Of a stretch of 64,000 nucleotides of DNA, positions 1 through 7,303 are shown one piece after another. The stretch is from Streptosporangiales bacterium (GTDB taxonomy: Bacteria; Actinomycetota; Actinomycetes; Streptosporangiales; WHST01): the NCBI GenBank assembly GCA_009379825.1, contig WHTA01000022.1, positions 1-64,000 of the forward strand, read 5' to 3'. Every line of letters begins with the position of its first letter. Within the stretch, counting starts at the first letter, position 1. The translations under genes and the position numbers were made by a program. Below the pieces are notes generated by a model, which was given only the letters and a program-made list of their open reading frames with translations, searched no databases and was not told the origin of the DNA.

Positions 1-61
1 CCACGTGATCGTCGACCACCACATACAGTGCTGTCAGGAGGGTGTTCAGTTCTTTGGTCAC
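1..61 (-). mobile_element. IS982-like transposase, N-terminal fragment at window edge
   Basis: Read on the minus strand from a GTG at 59-61, the first bases of the window encode LNTLLTALYVVVDD in a 20-residue open frame that runs off the edge. This pattern (L-T-LLTALYV-(I/V)DD) is how IS982-family transposases usually begin. The family is a DDE transposase of about 270-300 residues, so over 90 percent lies outside. The element would extend leftwards, with its 5' end and terminal repeat somewhere in 62-140, next to a gene that is cut short at 131. The family call rests on a short peptide and no terminal repeat could be verified. Confidence 0.55.
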
Positions 62-83
62 ACATCGATCTTGAACACCCTCC
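37..83. repeat. 12-bp inverted repeat around the transposase start
   Basis: GGAGGGTGTTCA at 37-48 is the exact reverse complement of TGAACACCCTCC at 72-83, leaving a 23-base loop that contains the GTG start (59-61) of the transposase fragment. In mRNA the arms would pair the leader with codons 4-8. This could damp translation of read-through transcripts, a known strategy of insertion sequences, but here that role is inferred. Confidence 0.6.
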
Positions 84-130
84 GCCCCACGTCTCCGCAG
101 CCGCGCCGACCACACCCTTCAAGGAATCAC

Positions 131-1229
131 TCATCTAGCGACCTGAGCGTCGATGAGCAGCGCGATGGCGGGAGCCGTCAGCAGCGAGTCGCCGCCGGAA
201 CGTCGACAGTGGCGGTTCAGCAGGGTCACGGCCAGGGCGGGGTCGCAGCGCTCTAGGGCCAGCCGCGCGCGGACGAGCAGGCTCGCGTCGCTGTCGTCCC
301 TGCCGATCAGCTGCGCGGCTTCCTCGATACGGCCCTGCAAGAGGTAGAGCTCGGCCAGCTTCGCGGCAGGCGGCACGCACCGGGCCCGATGGCCGGTGCG
401 CCGCAGCACGGATATCGCTGAGCGCAACTCGCGCTCGGCCAGCGACCAGTCGCCCCGGGCGCAGAAGACCTCGGCGCAGCAGACCGCGCAGAAGGCGGTC
501 AGTTGCGGATGGTCGCTCTCGGCCGCGGACCGCTGCACCACGTCGTTCCAGCGTGCGAACCGTTCGACCTCGCCGGACAGCTCAGTGGCCAGGACGAGGT
601 CGCAGCACAGCTGCCCGAGCGTGCGCCGGTCCGCCGCCACCTGTCGCTGCCGCCATGGCCTCGTCGAAACACTGCAGACCGTCGTCGATCCGGCCGACGC
701 TGACCGTCGCGAGCCCGAGCCTGGCCAGTGCCAACACCTCGAGGTCACCGTCCCGGCCGGCACGCGCATACGCGACCGCTTCCCGCGCAGCCGGCTCCTG
801 CACGGCGGGATCGGGGGCGAGGGCGGCCCGGGTCAGCGCGACCCAACCCACCGCATTCGAACCCGACGGTCCGGCCACCAGTGTCTCGGTGCGGGCGAGC
901 CAGCCCGCCGACGCCACCTGATTGCCGATCGCCTCGGCGTACTCTCTGGCCAACCAGACGGCGGCGTGGGCTGCGGCGATATCGTCGCCGAGCCTTCGCC
1001 AAGCCGCATAGGCGTGTTCGCGAGCGGCCAACGCCTCGTCCACCTGGCCGAGCCACCACAGCGCGTCGCTCAGTCCCACGGCAGCGTCAGCCTGATCCGG
1101 CGCCGAGCTCGCACGGCCCAACGCTTCCGTCAGATCGTGCACCGCTTCTTCCCAGCGCCCCGCGGCCAGCGCGGCACGCCCTCGAACGAGCGACGGTGCG
1201 GCGATGGTGGCCACGGTCCAAGCCGGCAT
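131..1229 (-). pseudogene. TPR-rich regulator, frameshifted and lacking its C-terminus
   Basis: Two minus-strand frames join into one helical-repeat protein. The first (from an ATG at 1229, or further up to 1370) carries RGRAALAAGRWEEAV and SDALWWLGQVDEALA, typical TPR helices. Near 640-655 the frame is lost and the homologous reading continues in another frame (TLGQLCCDLVLATELSGEVE to LLIDAQVAR, stop 131-133). Large actinobacterial LuxR/TPR regulators share this repeat pattern and end with a LuxR-type helix-turn-helix, which is absent here. The coding sequence stops abruptly beside the transposase fragment. No Shine-Dalgarno precedes the ATG at 1229. The frameshift could be a sequencing error, but the missing C-terminus is not explained that way. 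Confidence 0.7.
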
Positions 1230-1376
1230 CGGCGTAGCGTGGCGATCGTGCAGCTCAGCGCGCCTCACTGGATCACCATCCTGGTAGCGGCGACTGCCTC
1301 CAGCCTCGTCCACGCGAAGGCGGCGGACCACCGACAGCGCCGGTACGCTCCCCTGACAACCGCCTGACAAGGCGGC

Positions 1377-1829
1377 CTATGTCGACGGGGCTGAGCCGTG
1401 GTCGCGTTCCGTGGGCTGTTCGGGGGCGTCGAGGACGGCGGCGACGGCTTCGACCTCCACGAGCTGGTCCCGGTAACCGAGTACCGTCACGCCGGTCAGC
1501 GTGCTCGGGACGTCGTGCTCGCCGAAGGCGTCCCTGACGACCTGCCACGCCGTGACCAGGTCGTCCTGGCGCGTGGTGGCGACGAGGACGGTGGTCTTGA
1601 CGACGTCGCCGAGTGACGCGCCCGCGTCGGCGAGCGCGACCTCCAGGTTCTCCATGGCCTTCGCGGCCTGGCCGGCGTAGTCGCCGACGGCCGCGGTCGA
1701 CCCGTCCTCGTTCAGCGGACACGAGCCGGCCAGGAAGATGAGCCGGTAGCCGGCGGGCACCGTCGCCGCGTAGGCGTACTCGGTGTCGGCCAGTCGGGGA
1801 GACCGGATGAGGGTCACGGCGCTTGGCAC
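1377..1829 (-). CDS. RidA-family protein (YjgF/YER057c/UK114)
   Basis: 150 residues, the usual size of the trimeric Rid family, which hydrolyses reactive enamine/imine intermediates of amino-acid metabolism. Visible family features are the N-terminal AGSCPLNEDG strand-turn, GDYAGQAAKAMENLEVALADAG and the C-terminal LVEVEAVAAV strand. In archetypal RidA an Arg in a P-A-R segment before that last strand binds the substrate carboxylate. Here the segment reads DVPSTLTGV, so the protein belongs to a Rid subgroup without that Arg and its substrate cannot be assumed. It lies 3 bases after the CoA-binding protein gene on the same strand, so co-transcription is likely. Confidence 0.85.
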   Translation of the reverse strand: MPSAVTLIRSPRLADTEYAYAATVPAGYRLIFLAGSCPLNEDGSTAAVGDYAGQAAKAMENLEVALADAGASLGDVVKTTVLVATTRQDDLVTAWQVVRDAFGEHDVPSTLTGVTVLGYRDQLVEVEAVAAVLDAPEQPTERDHGSAPST

Positions 1830-1832
1830 TGG

Positions 1833-2264
1833 CTACCCTTCCGCAGGCCGGGGGCCGAGCCGGGGCCACTCGACCGCCGGGCAGCGGTCCATCACCATGT
1901 CCAGCCCGGCCGCCCGTACGCGCTCGTAGGCGTCGTGGTCGACGACGCCGAGCTGGAACCACACCGCACACGCGCCGACCGCGACGGCAGCGTCGGCGAC
2001 CACGCCGGCCTGCCCGGAGTTGACGAAGACGTCCACCACGTCGACGGCGAACGGGATCTCGTCGACGCTGCGGTACCCGGGCTCGCCGTGCACGGTCTCC
2101 GCCTTGGGATGCACAGGCACGATGCGCTTGCCCTGCTGCTGCAGGAACCGCGCGACCCCGTACGCGGCCCGGTTCGGCGACGTGGACAGCCCGACGACCG
2201 CCCAGGTGTGGGTGTCCGCGAGCAGCCGCCGGATCGTGGTGTCCGTGTCGTGTCTCGTGTGCAT
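1833..2264 (-). CDS. CoA-binding domain protein (YccU-like)
   Basis: 143 residues from the ATG at 2264, whose ATGA overlaps the stop of the upstream dehydrogenase gene, implying translational coupling. It contains a single Rossmann-type CoA-binding domain. WAVVGLSTSPNRAAYGV matches the nucleotide-binding loop, followed by GKRIVPVHP, the FAVDVVDVFV strand and AVWFQLGV, all characteristic of the YccU/succinyl-CoA-synthetase-alpha-like family. The cellular role of these stand-alone proteins is unknown. An upstream extension of 47 codons is open but overlaps the neighbour and is rich in Arg/Pro, so I rejected it. Confidence 0.85.
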   Translation of the reverse strand: MHTRHDTDTTIRRLLADTHTWAVVGLSTSPNRAAYGVARFLQQQGKRIVPVHPKAETVHGEPGYRSVDEIPFAVDVVDVFVNSGQAGVVADAAVAVGACAVWFQLGVVDHDAYERVRAAGLDMVMDRCPAVEWPRLGPRPAEG

Positions 2265-3583
2265 CACGGGCGGCCGAGTGCGCGGTACTCCCAGCCGGCC
2301 GCCCGCCAGGCCGTCGGGTCGAGCACGTTGCGACCGTCGAGGATGCGGCGGTGCCGGACGAGCGCGGAGAGCTTCGCCGGGTCGACGTCGCGGAACTCGT
2401 GCCACTCGGTGAGCAGCAGCACGACGTCCGCGCCGGCCAGCGCGTCGTCGAACGTGTCGCAGTAGTGCAGCTCCGGGTGGATGCGCTTGGCGTTGGCCAT
2501 CGCCTCAGGGTCGTACACGGACACGTGCGCGTTCTCCCGCGACAGGCTGGACGCCACGTCGAGCGCGGGCGAGTCGCGTACGTCGTCGGAGTCCGGCTTG
2601 AACGCTGCGCCGAGCACCGCGATGTGCTTGCCGCGCGCTACGCCGCCGAGCAGCTCCTTGGCGAGCTTGACGGCGCGGGTGCGGCGCCGCAGGTTGACCG
2701 CGTCGACCTCCTTGAGGAAGCTCACCGACTCCCCGGCGCCGAGCTCCTCGGCGCGCGCGGTGAACGCGCGGATGTCCTTGGGCAGACAGCCGCCGCCGAA
2801 ACCGAGGCCGGAGCGCAGGAACTTGCGCCCGATCCGGTCGTCGTGCGTCAGCGCCTCGGAGAGCCGGGTGACGTCGGCGCCGGTGATCTCGCAGATCTCA
2901 GCCATCGCGTTGATGAACGAGATCTTCGTCGCGAGGAACGAGTTCGCGGCACCCTTCACCAGCTCGGCCGTGGGGTAGTCCATGACGAGGAACGGGGTGT
3001 CCTCGGTGAGCAGCTGCGCGTAGACCTCGCGGACGATCCCGATCGGGCGCTCGTCGGCGACCCCCACCACGATCCGGTCCGGGTGCAGCGTGTCGTGCAC
3101 CGCGAAGCTCTCCCTGAGGAACTCCGGGTTCCACACCAGGTCGACCTCGTCGCCGGCGGGCGCGGTCTCGCGGATGGCCTCGGCCAGCTGCGCCGCCGTC
3201 CCCACCGGGACGGTGGACTTCCCCACGATCACGCAGTGTCGTCGTAGCAGGGGGGCGAGGCCGGTGATGGCGCTCCAGACCTGGCTCAGGTCGGCGTCGT
3301 ACCTACCGGGACGCTGGGGCGTCCCGGTACACAGGAAATGCACGTCGCCGAACTCGGCGACCTCCTCGTAGGAGGTGGTGAACCGCAGTCTGCCGCTGGC
3401 AACATGCTTCTCGAGCAGCTCGGGAAGCTGATCTTCGTAGAACGGCAGGTGCCCCGCGGACAGCTGGGCGACCCGTTCCTCGTCGACGTCGAAACCGAGT
3501 ACTTCGAAGCCGAGTTCCGCCATACATGCCGCGTGGGTAGCGCCGAGATAGCCGCAACCGAGCACGGTAAGTCGTGTGGACAC
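2264..3583 (-). CDS. ugd: UDP-glucose 6-dehydrogenase
   Basis: 439 residues. It oxidises UDP-glucose to UDP-glucuronate with two NAD+, supplying a precursor for surface polysaccharides. Visible are the N-terminal NAD loop LGCGYLGATHAACM, the second-half signature KGAANSFLATKISFINA with the conserved Lys/Asn, the catalytic cysteine in GFGGGCLPKDIRAF and the C-terminal UDP-binding motif AFKPDSDDVRDSPAL. It heads an apparent minus-strand operon with the CoA-binding protein and RidA. Intermolecular use of UDP-GlcA by the glycosyltransferases at 13-23 kb is an inference. Confidence 0.95.
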   Translation of the reverse strand: MSTRLTVLGCGYLGATHAACMAELGFEVLGFDVDEERVAQLSAGHLPFYEDQLPELLEKHVASGRLRFTTSYEEVAEFGDVHFLCTGTPQRPGRYDADLSQVWSAITGLAPLLRRHCVIVGKSTVPVGTAAQLAEAIRETAPAGDEVDLVWNPEFLRESFAVHDTLHPDRIVVGVADERPIGIVREVYAQLLTEDTPFLVMDYPTAELVKGAANSFLATKISFINAMAEICEITGADVTRLSEALTHDDRIGRKFLRSGLGFGGGCLPKDIRAFTARAEELGAGESVSFLKEVDAVNLRRRTRAVKLAKELLGGVARGKHIAVLGAAFKPDSDDVRDSPALDVASSLSRENAHVSVYDPEAMANAKRIHPELHYCDTFDDALAGADVVLLLTEWHEFRDVDPAKLSALVRHRRILDGRNVLDPTAWRAAGWEYRALGRP

Positions 3584-3713
3584 CCCGAAAGTCCTTCCTC
3601 ATCGAGGGAGCGGTCATCCTACCGATATCCCCGGGGTACTCCCCGTGGCCCGCGTCACACGCCAGGCGCCATTGCCTACCATCGAGTAACAAGCCGTTAT
3701 GAGAGGGTACCTC

Positions 3714-4868
3714 GTGAGCACTGAGTTCGATCTGTTCCAGCTGCCGGAGGAGCACCAGATGCTCCGGTCGGCGCTGCGCCAACTGGCCGACGACAAGATC
3801 GCGCCGCGCGCCGCCGAGGTCGACGAGTCGGCGGAGTTCCCGCAGGACGTGTACGGGGCGCTCGTGCAGTCCGGTTTCCACGCACCGCACATCCCCGAGG
3901 AGTACGGCGGCACCGGCGCGGACGCCCTCGCGACGTGCCTGGTGATCGAGGAGGTCGCGCGTGCGTGCGCGACGTCGTCGCTGATCCCTGCTGTGAACAA
4001 GCTGGGCACGTTGCCGCTGCTGCTCGCCGCGTCGGACGAGGTGAAGCAGCGGTACCTGCCGCCGGTCGCCGCCGGCGACGCGATGTTCTCGTACTGCCTG
4101 TCCGAGTCGGAGGCCGGCAGCGACGCGGCGAACATGCGCACCCGCGCAGTACGCGACGGCGACGACTGGGTGCTGAACGGCACCAAGCGGTGGATCACCA
4201 ACGCCGGCGTCTCCGAGTACTACACGGTGCTTGCCGTCACCGACCCCGACAAGGGCGCGCGCGGCATCACCGCGTTCGTCGCGGAGAAGGGCGACGAGGG
4301 GGTGAGTTTCGGCGCACCGGAGAAGAAGCTCGGCATCAGGGGCTCACCGACGCGCGAGGTGTACTTCGACAACGTCCGCCTCCCGTCGTCGCGGATGGTG
4401 GGCGCGGAGGGCGAGGGCTTCAAGATCGCGCTGCGTACGCTCGACCACACGCGGATCACCATCGCCGCGCAGGCACTCGGCATTGCGCAGGGCGCACTCG
4501 ACTACGCGATCGGCTACATCAAGGAACGCAAGCAGTTCGGCCAGGCCGTCGCGGAGTTCCAGGGCGTGCAGTTCATGGTGGCCGACATGGCGATGAAGGT
4601 GTCCGCAGCGCGGGAGCTGACCTACAGCGCAGCCGCAAAGAGCGAACGCGGCGACGCCGACCTCACCCTCGCCGGCGCAACCGCGAAGTGCTACGCCGCC
4701 GACATAGCAATGGACGTCACCACCGACGCCGTCCAACTCCTGGGCGGCTACGGCTACGTCAAGGACTACCCAGTGGAACGCATGATGCGCGACGCAAAGA
4801 TCACCCAGATCTACGAGGGCACCAACCAGGTCCAACGCCTGGTGATCGCCCGGCAGCTGCTGAAGTAG
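3714..4868 (+). CDS. acyl-CoA dehydrogenase
   Basis: 384 residues from the GTG at 3714, chosen because GAGAGGG at 3701-3707 sits 6 bases upstream; an ATG at 3699 lacks one. It is an FAD flavoenzyme that introduces the alpha,beta double bond in acyl-CoA. The FAD/substrate motif FSYCLSESEAGSDAANM, the middle-domain WVLNGTKRWITNAG and the C-terminal YGYVKDYPVERMMRDAKI followed by YEGTNQVQR (catalytic Glu) are all intact. The final 73 bases are repeated at 5789-5860 downstream of a foreign-looking segment. The last 250 bases use codons such as ATA, CCA and CAA more than the rest, compatible with recombination at this end. Confidence 0.95.
   Translation: MSTEFDLFQLPEEHQMLRSALRQLADDKIAPRAAEVDESAEFPQDVYGALVQSGFHAPHIPEEYGGTGADALATCLVIEEVARACATSSLIPAVNKLGTLPLLLAASDEVKQRYLPPVAAGDAMFSYCLSESEAGSDAANMRTRAVRDGDDWVLNGTKRWITNAGVSEYYTVLAVTDPDKGARGITAFVAEKGDEGVSFGAPEKKLGIRGSPTREVYFDNVRLPSSRMVGAEGEGFKIALRTLDHTRITIAAQALGIAQGALDYAIGYIKERKQFGQAVAEFQGVQFMVADMAMKVSAARELTYSAAAKSERGDADLTLAGATAKCYAADIAMDVTTDAVQLLGGYGYVKDYPVERMMRDAKITQIYEGTNQVQRLVIARQLLK
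4796..4868 (+). repeat. direct repeat copy 1: 3' end of the acyl-CoA dehydrogenase gene
   Basis: This is the last 73 bases of the dehydrogenase gene. Bases 4807-4850 are identical over 44 nt to 5799-5842. The final five codons differ from copy 2 at five positions, all synonymous (Arg CGG/AGA, Gln CAG/CAA, Leu CTG/CTA, Leu CTG/CTC). Copy 2 therefore descends from a protein-coding allele rather than from simple slippage. Confidence 0.9.
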
Positions 4869-4924
4869 GTGTTTTCGCAGGTCAGGCCGGAACTGTGCGA
4901 GTCCGCAGCCAAGGAGCACGGAGT

Positions 4925-4950
4925 CGCGGGAGCCGGTAGCGGCTCCCGCG
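4925..4950 (+). terminator. hairpin after the acyl-CoA dehydrogenase gene
   Basis: CGCGGGAGCC at 4925-4934 pairs perfectly with GGCTCCCGCG at 4941-4950 around a 6-base loop, 57 bases after the stop codon. No T-tract follows, as is common for terminators in GC-rich actinomycetes. Confidence 0.5.
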
Positions 4951-5053
4951 TCTCGCGCTGTTGCCGCTGCCAGGCTCGGCATCCCGACGCTGGCAGCGTC
5001 GTCGTTCGCCGAGGCGGCACCCGTGCGCAGTCCGAAACAAGCTGCGGTAGTGA

Positions 5054-5260
5054 CCGTCGAGCATGCCCCGGGCGCTCGCCGCTGGCGGAGCCGTCGCCGA
5101 GGCATGCCGGCTCGCCGAGACCGCGTACGACACGGGTCAGCGGTACGGCTCTGAACGTGTGCGGCAGGCCGTCCGCGACCTCCGCGCCGAGCTACCATCC
5201 AACCGCGTCACGACCGCGCTCGACGAGCGGTTGCACGCGACCTATCGGGGGCAGGCGTGA
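5054..5260 (+). pseudogene. C-terminal remnant of an XRE/TPR-type regulator
   Basis: The frame reads EACRLAETAYDTGQRYGSER then VRQAVRDLRAELP and ALDERLHATYRGQA. This is the pattern of the last TPR-like helices of large actinobacterial XRE-family regulators. The upstream part, including the DNA-binding domain, is missing: an in-frame stop lies at 5051-5053 and no helix-turn-helix is visible in the 180 bases before it. Its TGA (5258-5260) overlaps the GTG (5257-5259) of the next gene, the coupling expected of an intact operon, so the pair probably entered together and then decayed. Confidence 0.55.
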
Positions 5261-5733
5261 GAGCCGCCATCAGTGGACATCGGGGCTTCCCGCTGATACC
5301 GAGCGGCTCGTCGACGCCGAGATCCGTGACCGGCTTGCCAGTGAACCGGTGCACGAACTGGTCGGCCTGTCGTGCCTCGCCGATGGCGCCGACCAGCTCT
5401 TCGCGCGCGCCGTGCTCGACGTCCGCGGCACCCTGGAGGTGATCGTGCCCCGCCGAGCAGTACCGCGACGGCCTCCCCGCCGAGTGCTGGGCGACCTACG
5501 ACGAGCTGCTCGCCCAGGCGGCGCGCGTCCGCGAGCTTGACCACGTCGAATCGACCGAGCAGTCGCACATGGACGCCAGCCGGACCATGCTCGAAGGCGC
5601 CGATAAGCTCTACGCGGTGTGGGACGGCAAGCCCGCCCGTGGCTATGGCGGCACCGCCGACGTCGTCGCACTCGCCCGCGACCTCGGCGTCAACGTGCAG
5701 GTCATCTGGCCGGACGGTTCCAGCCGCGGTTAG
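5257..5733 (+). pseudogene. SLOG-fold (YpsA-like) protein with two frameshifts
   Basis: Joining three reading stretches restores one protein of about 158 residues: VRAAISGHRG (from GTG 5257), then LPADTERLVDAEIRDRLASE through LVGLSCLADGADQLFARAVL, then AEQYRDGLPAECWATYDELL through YAVWDGKPARGYGGTADVV to the stop at 5731. The breaks are a lost base in the GGGG run at 5282-5285 and an extra C in the CCCC run at 5448-5451. The glycine-rich SGHRG start, the CLADGADQ centre and the WDGKPA-GYGGTADVV end fit SLOG/YpsA-type Rossmann proteins, thought to bind nucleotide-derived ligands. The two indels compensate in frame but scramble about 55 codons. Confidence 0.65.
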
Positions 5734-5788
5734 GTGCCGTCGTGTTCCGTCTCGGTTCCGTCAGAGGGCGTAGGCGAATGTGTACGTA

Positions 5789-5860
5789 AAAGATCACCAG
5801 ATCTACGAGGGCACCAACCAGGTCCAACGCCTGGTGATCGCCAGACAACTACTCAAGTAG
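5789..5860 (+). repeat. direct repeat copy 2: orphan acyl-CoA dehydrogenase 3' end
   Basis: 72 bases matching 4796-4868 with one C missing at 5798/5799, which breaks the frame, and five synonymous differences in the last five codons. It is followed by a TAG at 5858-5860 in the same relative place as in copy 1. Nothing of the rest of the gene precedes it. Confidence 0.9.
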
Positions 5861-5871
5861 GGCGTCGCACA

Positions 5872-5904
5872 AGGTGTGGGCGGCGGTGACCGCCGCTCAC
5901 ACCT
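5872..5904. terminator. strong bidirectional terminator hairpin
   Basis: AGGTGTGGGCGGCGG (5872-5886) pairs with CCGCCGCTCACACCT (5890-5904) through 15 pairs, one of them G-T, around the loop TGA. It stands 12 bases after the orphan dehydrogenase stop and 36 bases from the 3' end of the convergent gene at 5941, so it probably served the original dehydrogenase gene before the insertion and still serves the minus-strand gene. Confidence 0.75.
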
Positions 5905-5940
5905 GACGTACTGCTGTCGTGAGAGCGTCAGCCGTTCCGG

Positions 5941-6723
5941 TCAGCGGAGGCTGACGGTGGTGCCCTCGGAGAGCCCGAACACTCCCGCATGCAGCTCGAT
6001 GCGGTCGGCCTTGGCGTTCTTCGGCATGTCGAAGACGAGCTTGCCCTTCACTGAGTTGCCGGGGTTGATGTCCTGCAGGAACGCGTCGGACTCCAGGTAC
6101 ATCTGGGCCTCGGCGGTGCTGAACTCGCGCCCCTTGCCGTCGAACAGGGTCTGGTTGGACGCGTCGAACATCTCGGCCTTGTTGCCGTTGTTCTTCGCCG
6201 TGACGTGGACGATGACGAACCTGCCCTGCGCGTCCTCGCCGTACGCGCCGCCGATGCTGGCGGCGGTCGTCACGTCCGTGACGGTGAAGGCGAAGTCGCC
6301 GTCCTTGACGGTGTCGCCGATGCCGGCCGCGGGCTTGGCGTCGTCCTTGGCCGCGCTCTTGCTCGGCACCGACGTCGGCAGGTCGCTGGGGTCGGTGGTG
6401 GCAACCGCGTACATGACGGAGCTGTAGACGACGGTGGCGAGGATGACGGACGCGAGGCCGAGGATCGATGTCACGAGGCCGCCCATGGCGGCACCACCGT
6501 TGGTAGCGACACCTCGCTTGGCGCGGCCGCGACCCAGGACGCCGGTCACGATGCCGAGGACCGACGTGATGTACGCGCCGAAGCCCACGAACGGGATCCA
6601 GGCGCCGACCAGGGACAGGATGCCCATCACGAGGCTGGTGGTGCCCAGGCCGTTCTTCGGCTGCGGATGCGACGGAACCGGCGGCATGGTGGGCGGAACC
6701 TGCTGAGGTGGTGTTGCGGTCAT
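5941..6723 (-). CDS. DUF4190 + DUF4352 membrane lipoprotein-like protein
   Basis: 260 residues. A Pro-rich N-terminus (1-22) is followed by two hydrophobic segments (about 27-55 and 75-105) with the glycine-rich DUF4190 pattern TSLVMGILSLVGAWIPFVG and GGLVTSILGLASVILATVV. An extracytoplasmic domain from about 135 has GDTVKDGDFAFTVTDV, RFVIVHVTAKNNGNKAE and VKGKLVFDMP, the hallmarks of the beta-sandwich DUF4352. Such proteins are common in actinomycetes and of unknown function. The DUF4352 part should face outside the cell. Two smaller DUF4190 proteins are encoded at 19.0-19.9 kb. Confidence 0.85.
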   Translation of the reverse strand: MTATPPQQVPPTMPPVPSHPQPKNGLGTTSLVMGILSLVGAWIPFVGFGAYITSVLGIVTGVLGRGRAKRGVATNGGAAMGGLVTSILGLASVILATVVYSSVMYAVATTDPSDLPTSVPSKSAAKDDAKPAAGIGDTVKDGDFAFTVTDVTTAASIGGAYGEDAQGRFVIVHVTAKNNGNKAEMFDASNQTLFDGKGREFSTAEAQMYLESDAFLQDINPGNSVKGKLVFDMPKNAKADRIELHAGVFGLSEGTTVSLR

Positions 6724-6746
6724 TGCTACGCTTTCTTCTGCAGTAG

Positions 6747-6802
6747 GGGGCGTGTCCGACCTAGGCTTTGGACGGCATTCGGTCGGGTGCGCCCCGTTTT
6801 TT
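6747..6802 (+). terminator. plus-strand intrinsic terminator between two minus-strand genes
   Basis: GGGGCG (6747-6752) and CCGACC (6756-6761) pair with GGTCGG (6781-6786) and CGCCCC (6790-6795), separated by a 3x3 internal loop, and TTTTTT follows at 6797-6802. The T-run defines a plus-strand terminator, yet both neighbouring genes are on the minus strand. Confidence 0.45.
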
Positions 6803-6811
6803 GACCTCGGA

Positions 6812-7063
6812 TCACTCCTGCGTGTGCAGGCCGAGGAACCACTCGGCAGGGATGCCGGTGACGTGTTGTAGCGCGCGCGCCGTCTCGACGACGTCGGACG
6901 GGTTGCTGTACGCCGACTCCCACGACCCGATGGTCTGCGGGGACATCGAGACGCCGAGATGGTCGCTCAGCTGGTGCGCGAGCTCAGCCTGCGACATGTG
7001 CAGCTCACGGCGAGCTTTGCGGACGCGGTCCCCGAACGTCCACTGGGGAATCGGATGGTTCAT
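6812..7063 (-). CDS. small XRE-family DNA-binding protein
   Basis: 83 residues, essentially one helix-turn-helix domain. GDRVRKARRELHMSQAELA is helix 1-2 and SPQTIGSWESAYSNPSD is the recognition-helix region with the typical W-E-x-G/A pattern. The tail TGIPAEWFLGLH is common in prophage-type repressors. The gene is isolated: the downstream gene is a membrane protein and the upstream 240 bases hold no recognised gene. An AT-rich stretch just upstream (7064-7102) has AGCTAT at 7074-7079 and ATAGCT at 7097-7102, possible half-sites for autoregulation. Confidence 0.8.
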   Translation of the reverse strand: MNHPIPQWTFGDRVRKARRELHMSQAELAHQLSDHLGVSMSPQTIGSWESAYSNPSDVVETARALQHVTGIPAEWFLGLHTQE

Positions 7064-7303
7064 ATGAGGAATTAGCTATACCTATGTAGCCCGTCAATAG
7101 CTCTGGATGGAAGTCATGACCAAAGTCCCTAGTCATGCCTGTCCAAGGAGCGGAGTCGTCGCGGTGCGCGGCCGCGCGCACATCCCCGGGCTACGGTCGT
7201 CCGCGCCGGCAGCTACGTCTTCGTCGCCCATGTCGGTCGCTGGTGCTGTGGTCCGGTTCGGTGGTTGCGCCTTTCATGCGCACCGAGCTCGATGTGTCGG
7301 CAG
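7064..7303. other. intergenic stretch without a recognised gene
   Basis: The first 40 bases are unusually AT-rich for this genome and contain TAGCTATA (7073-7080) and the pair AGTCATG (two copies in 7111-7137). The remainder has open frames on both strands but no codon bias, ribosome site or recognisable motif. Confidence 0.4.

Noticed and set aside
4869-5540. 223-codon plus-strand frame after the acyl-CoA dehydrogenase gene
   Set aside because: Only its part from about 5283 to 5450 is meaningful, as the middle section of the frameshifted SLOG gene; the rest is random in composition.
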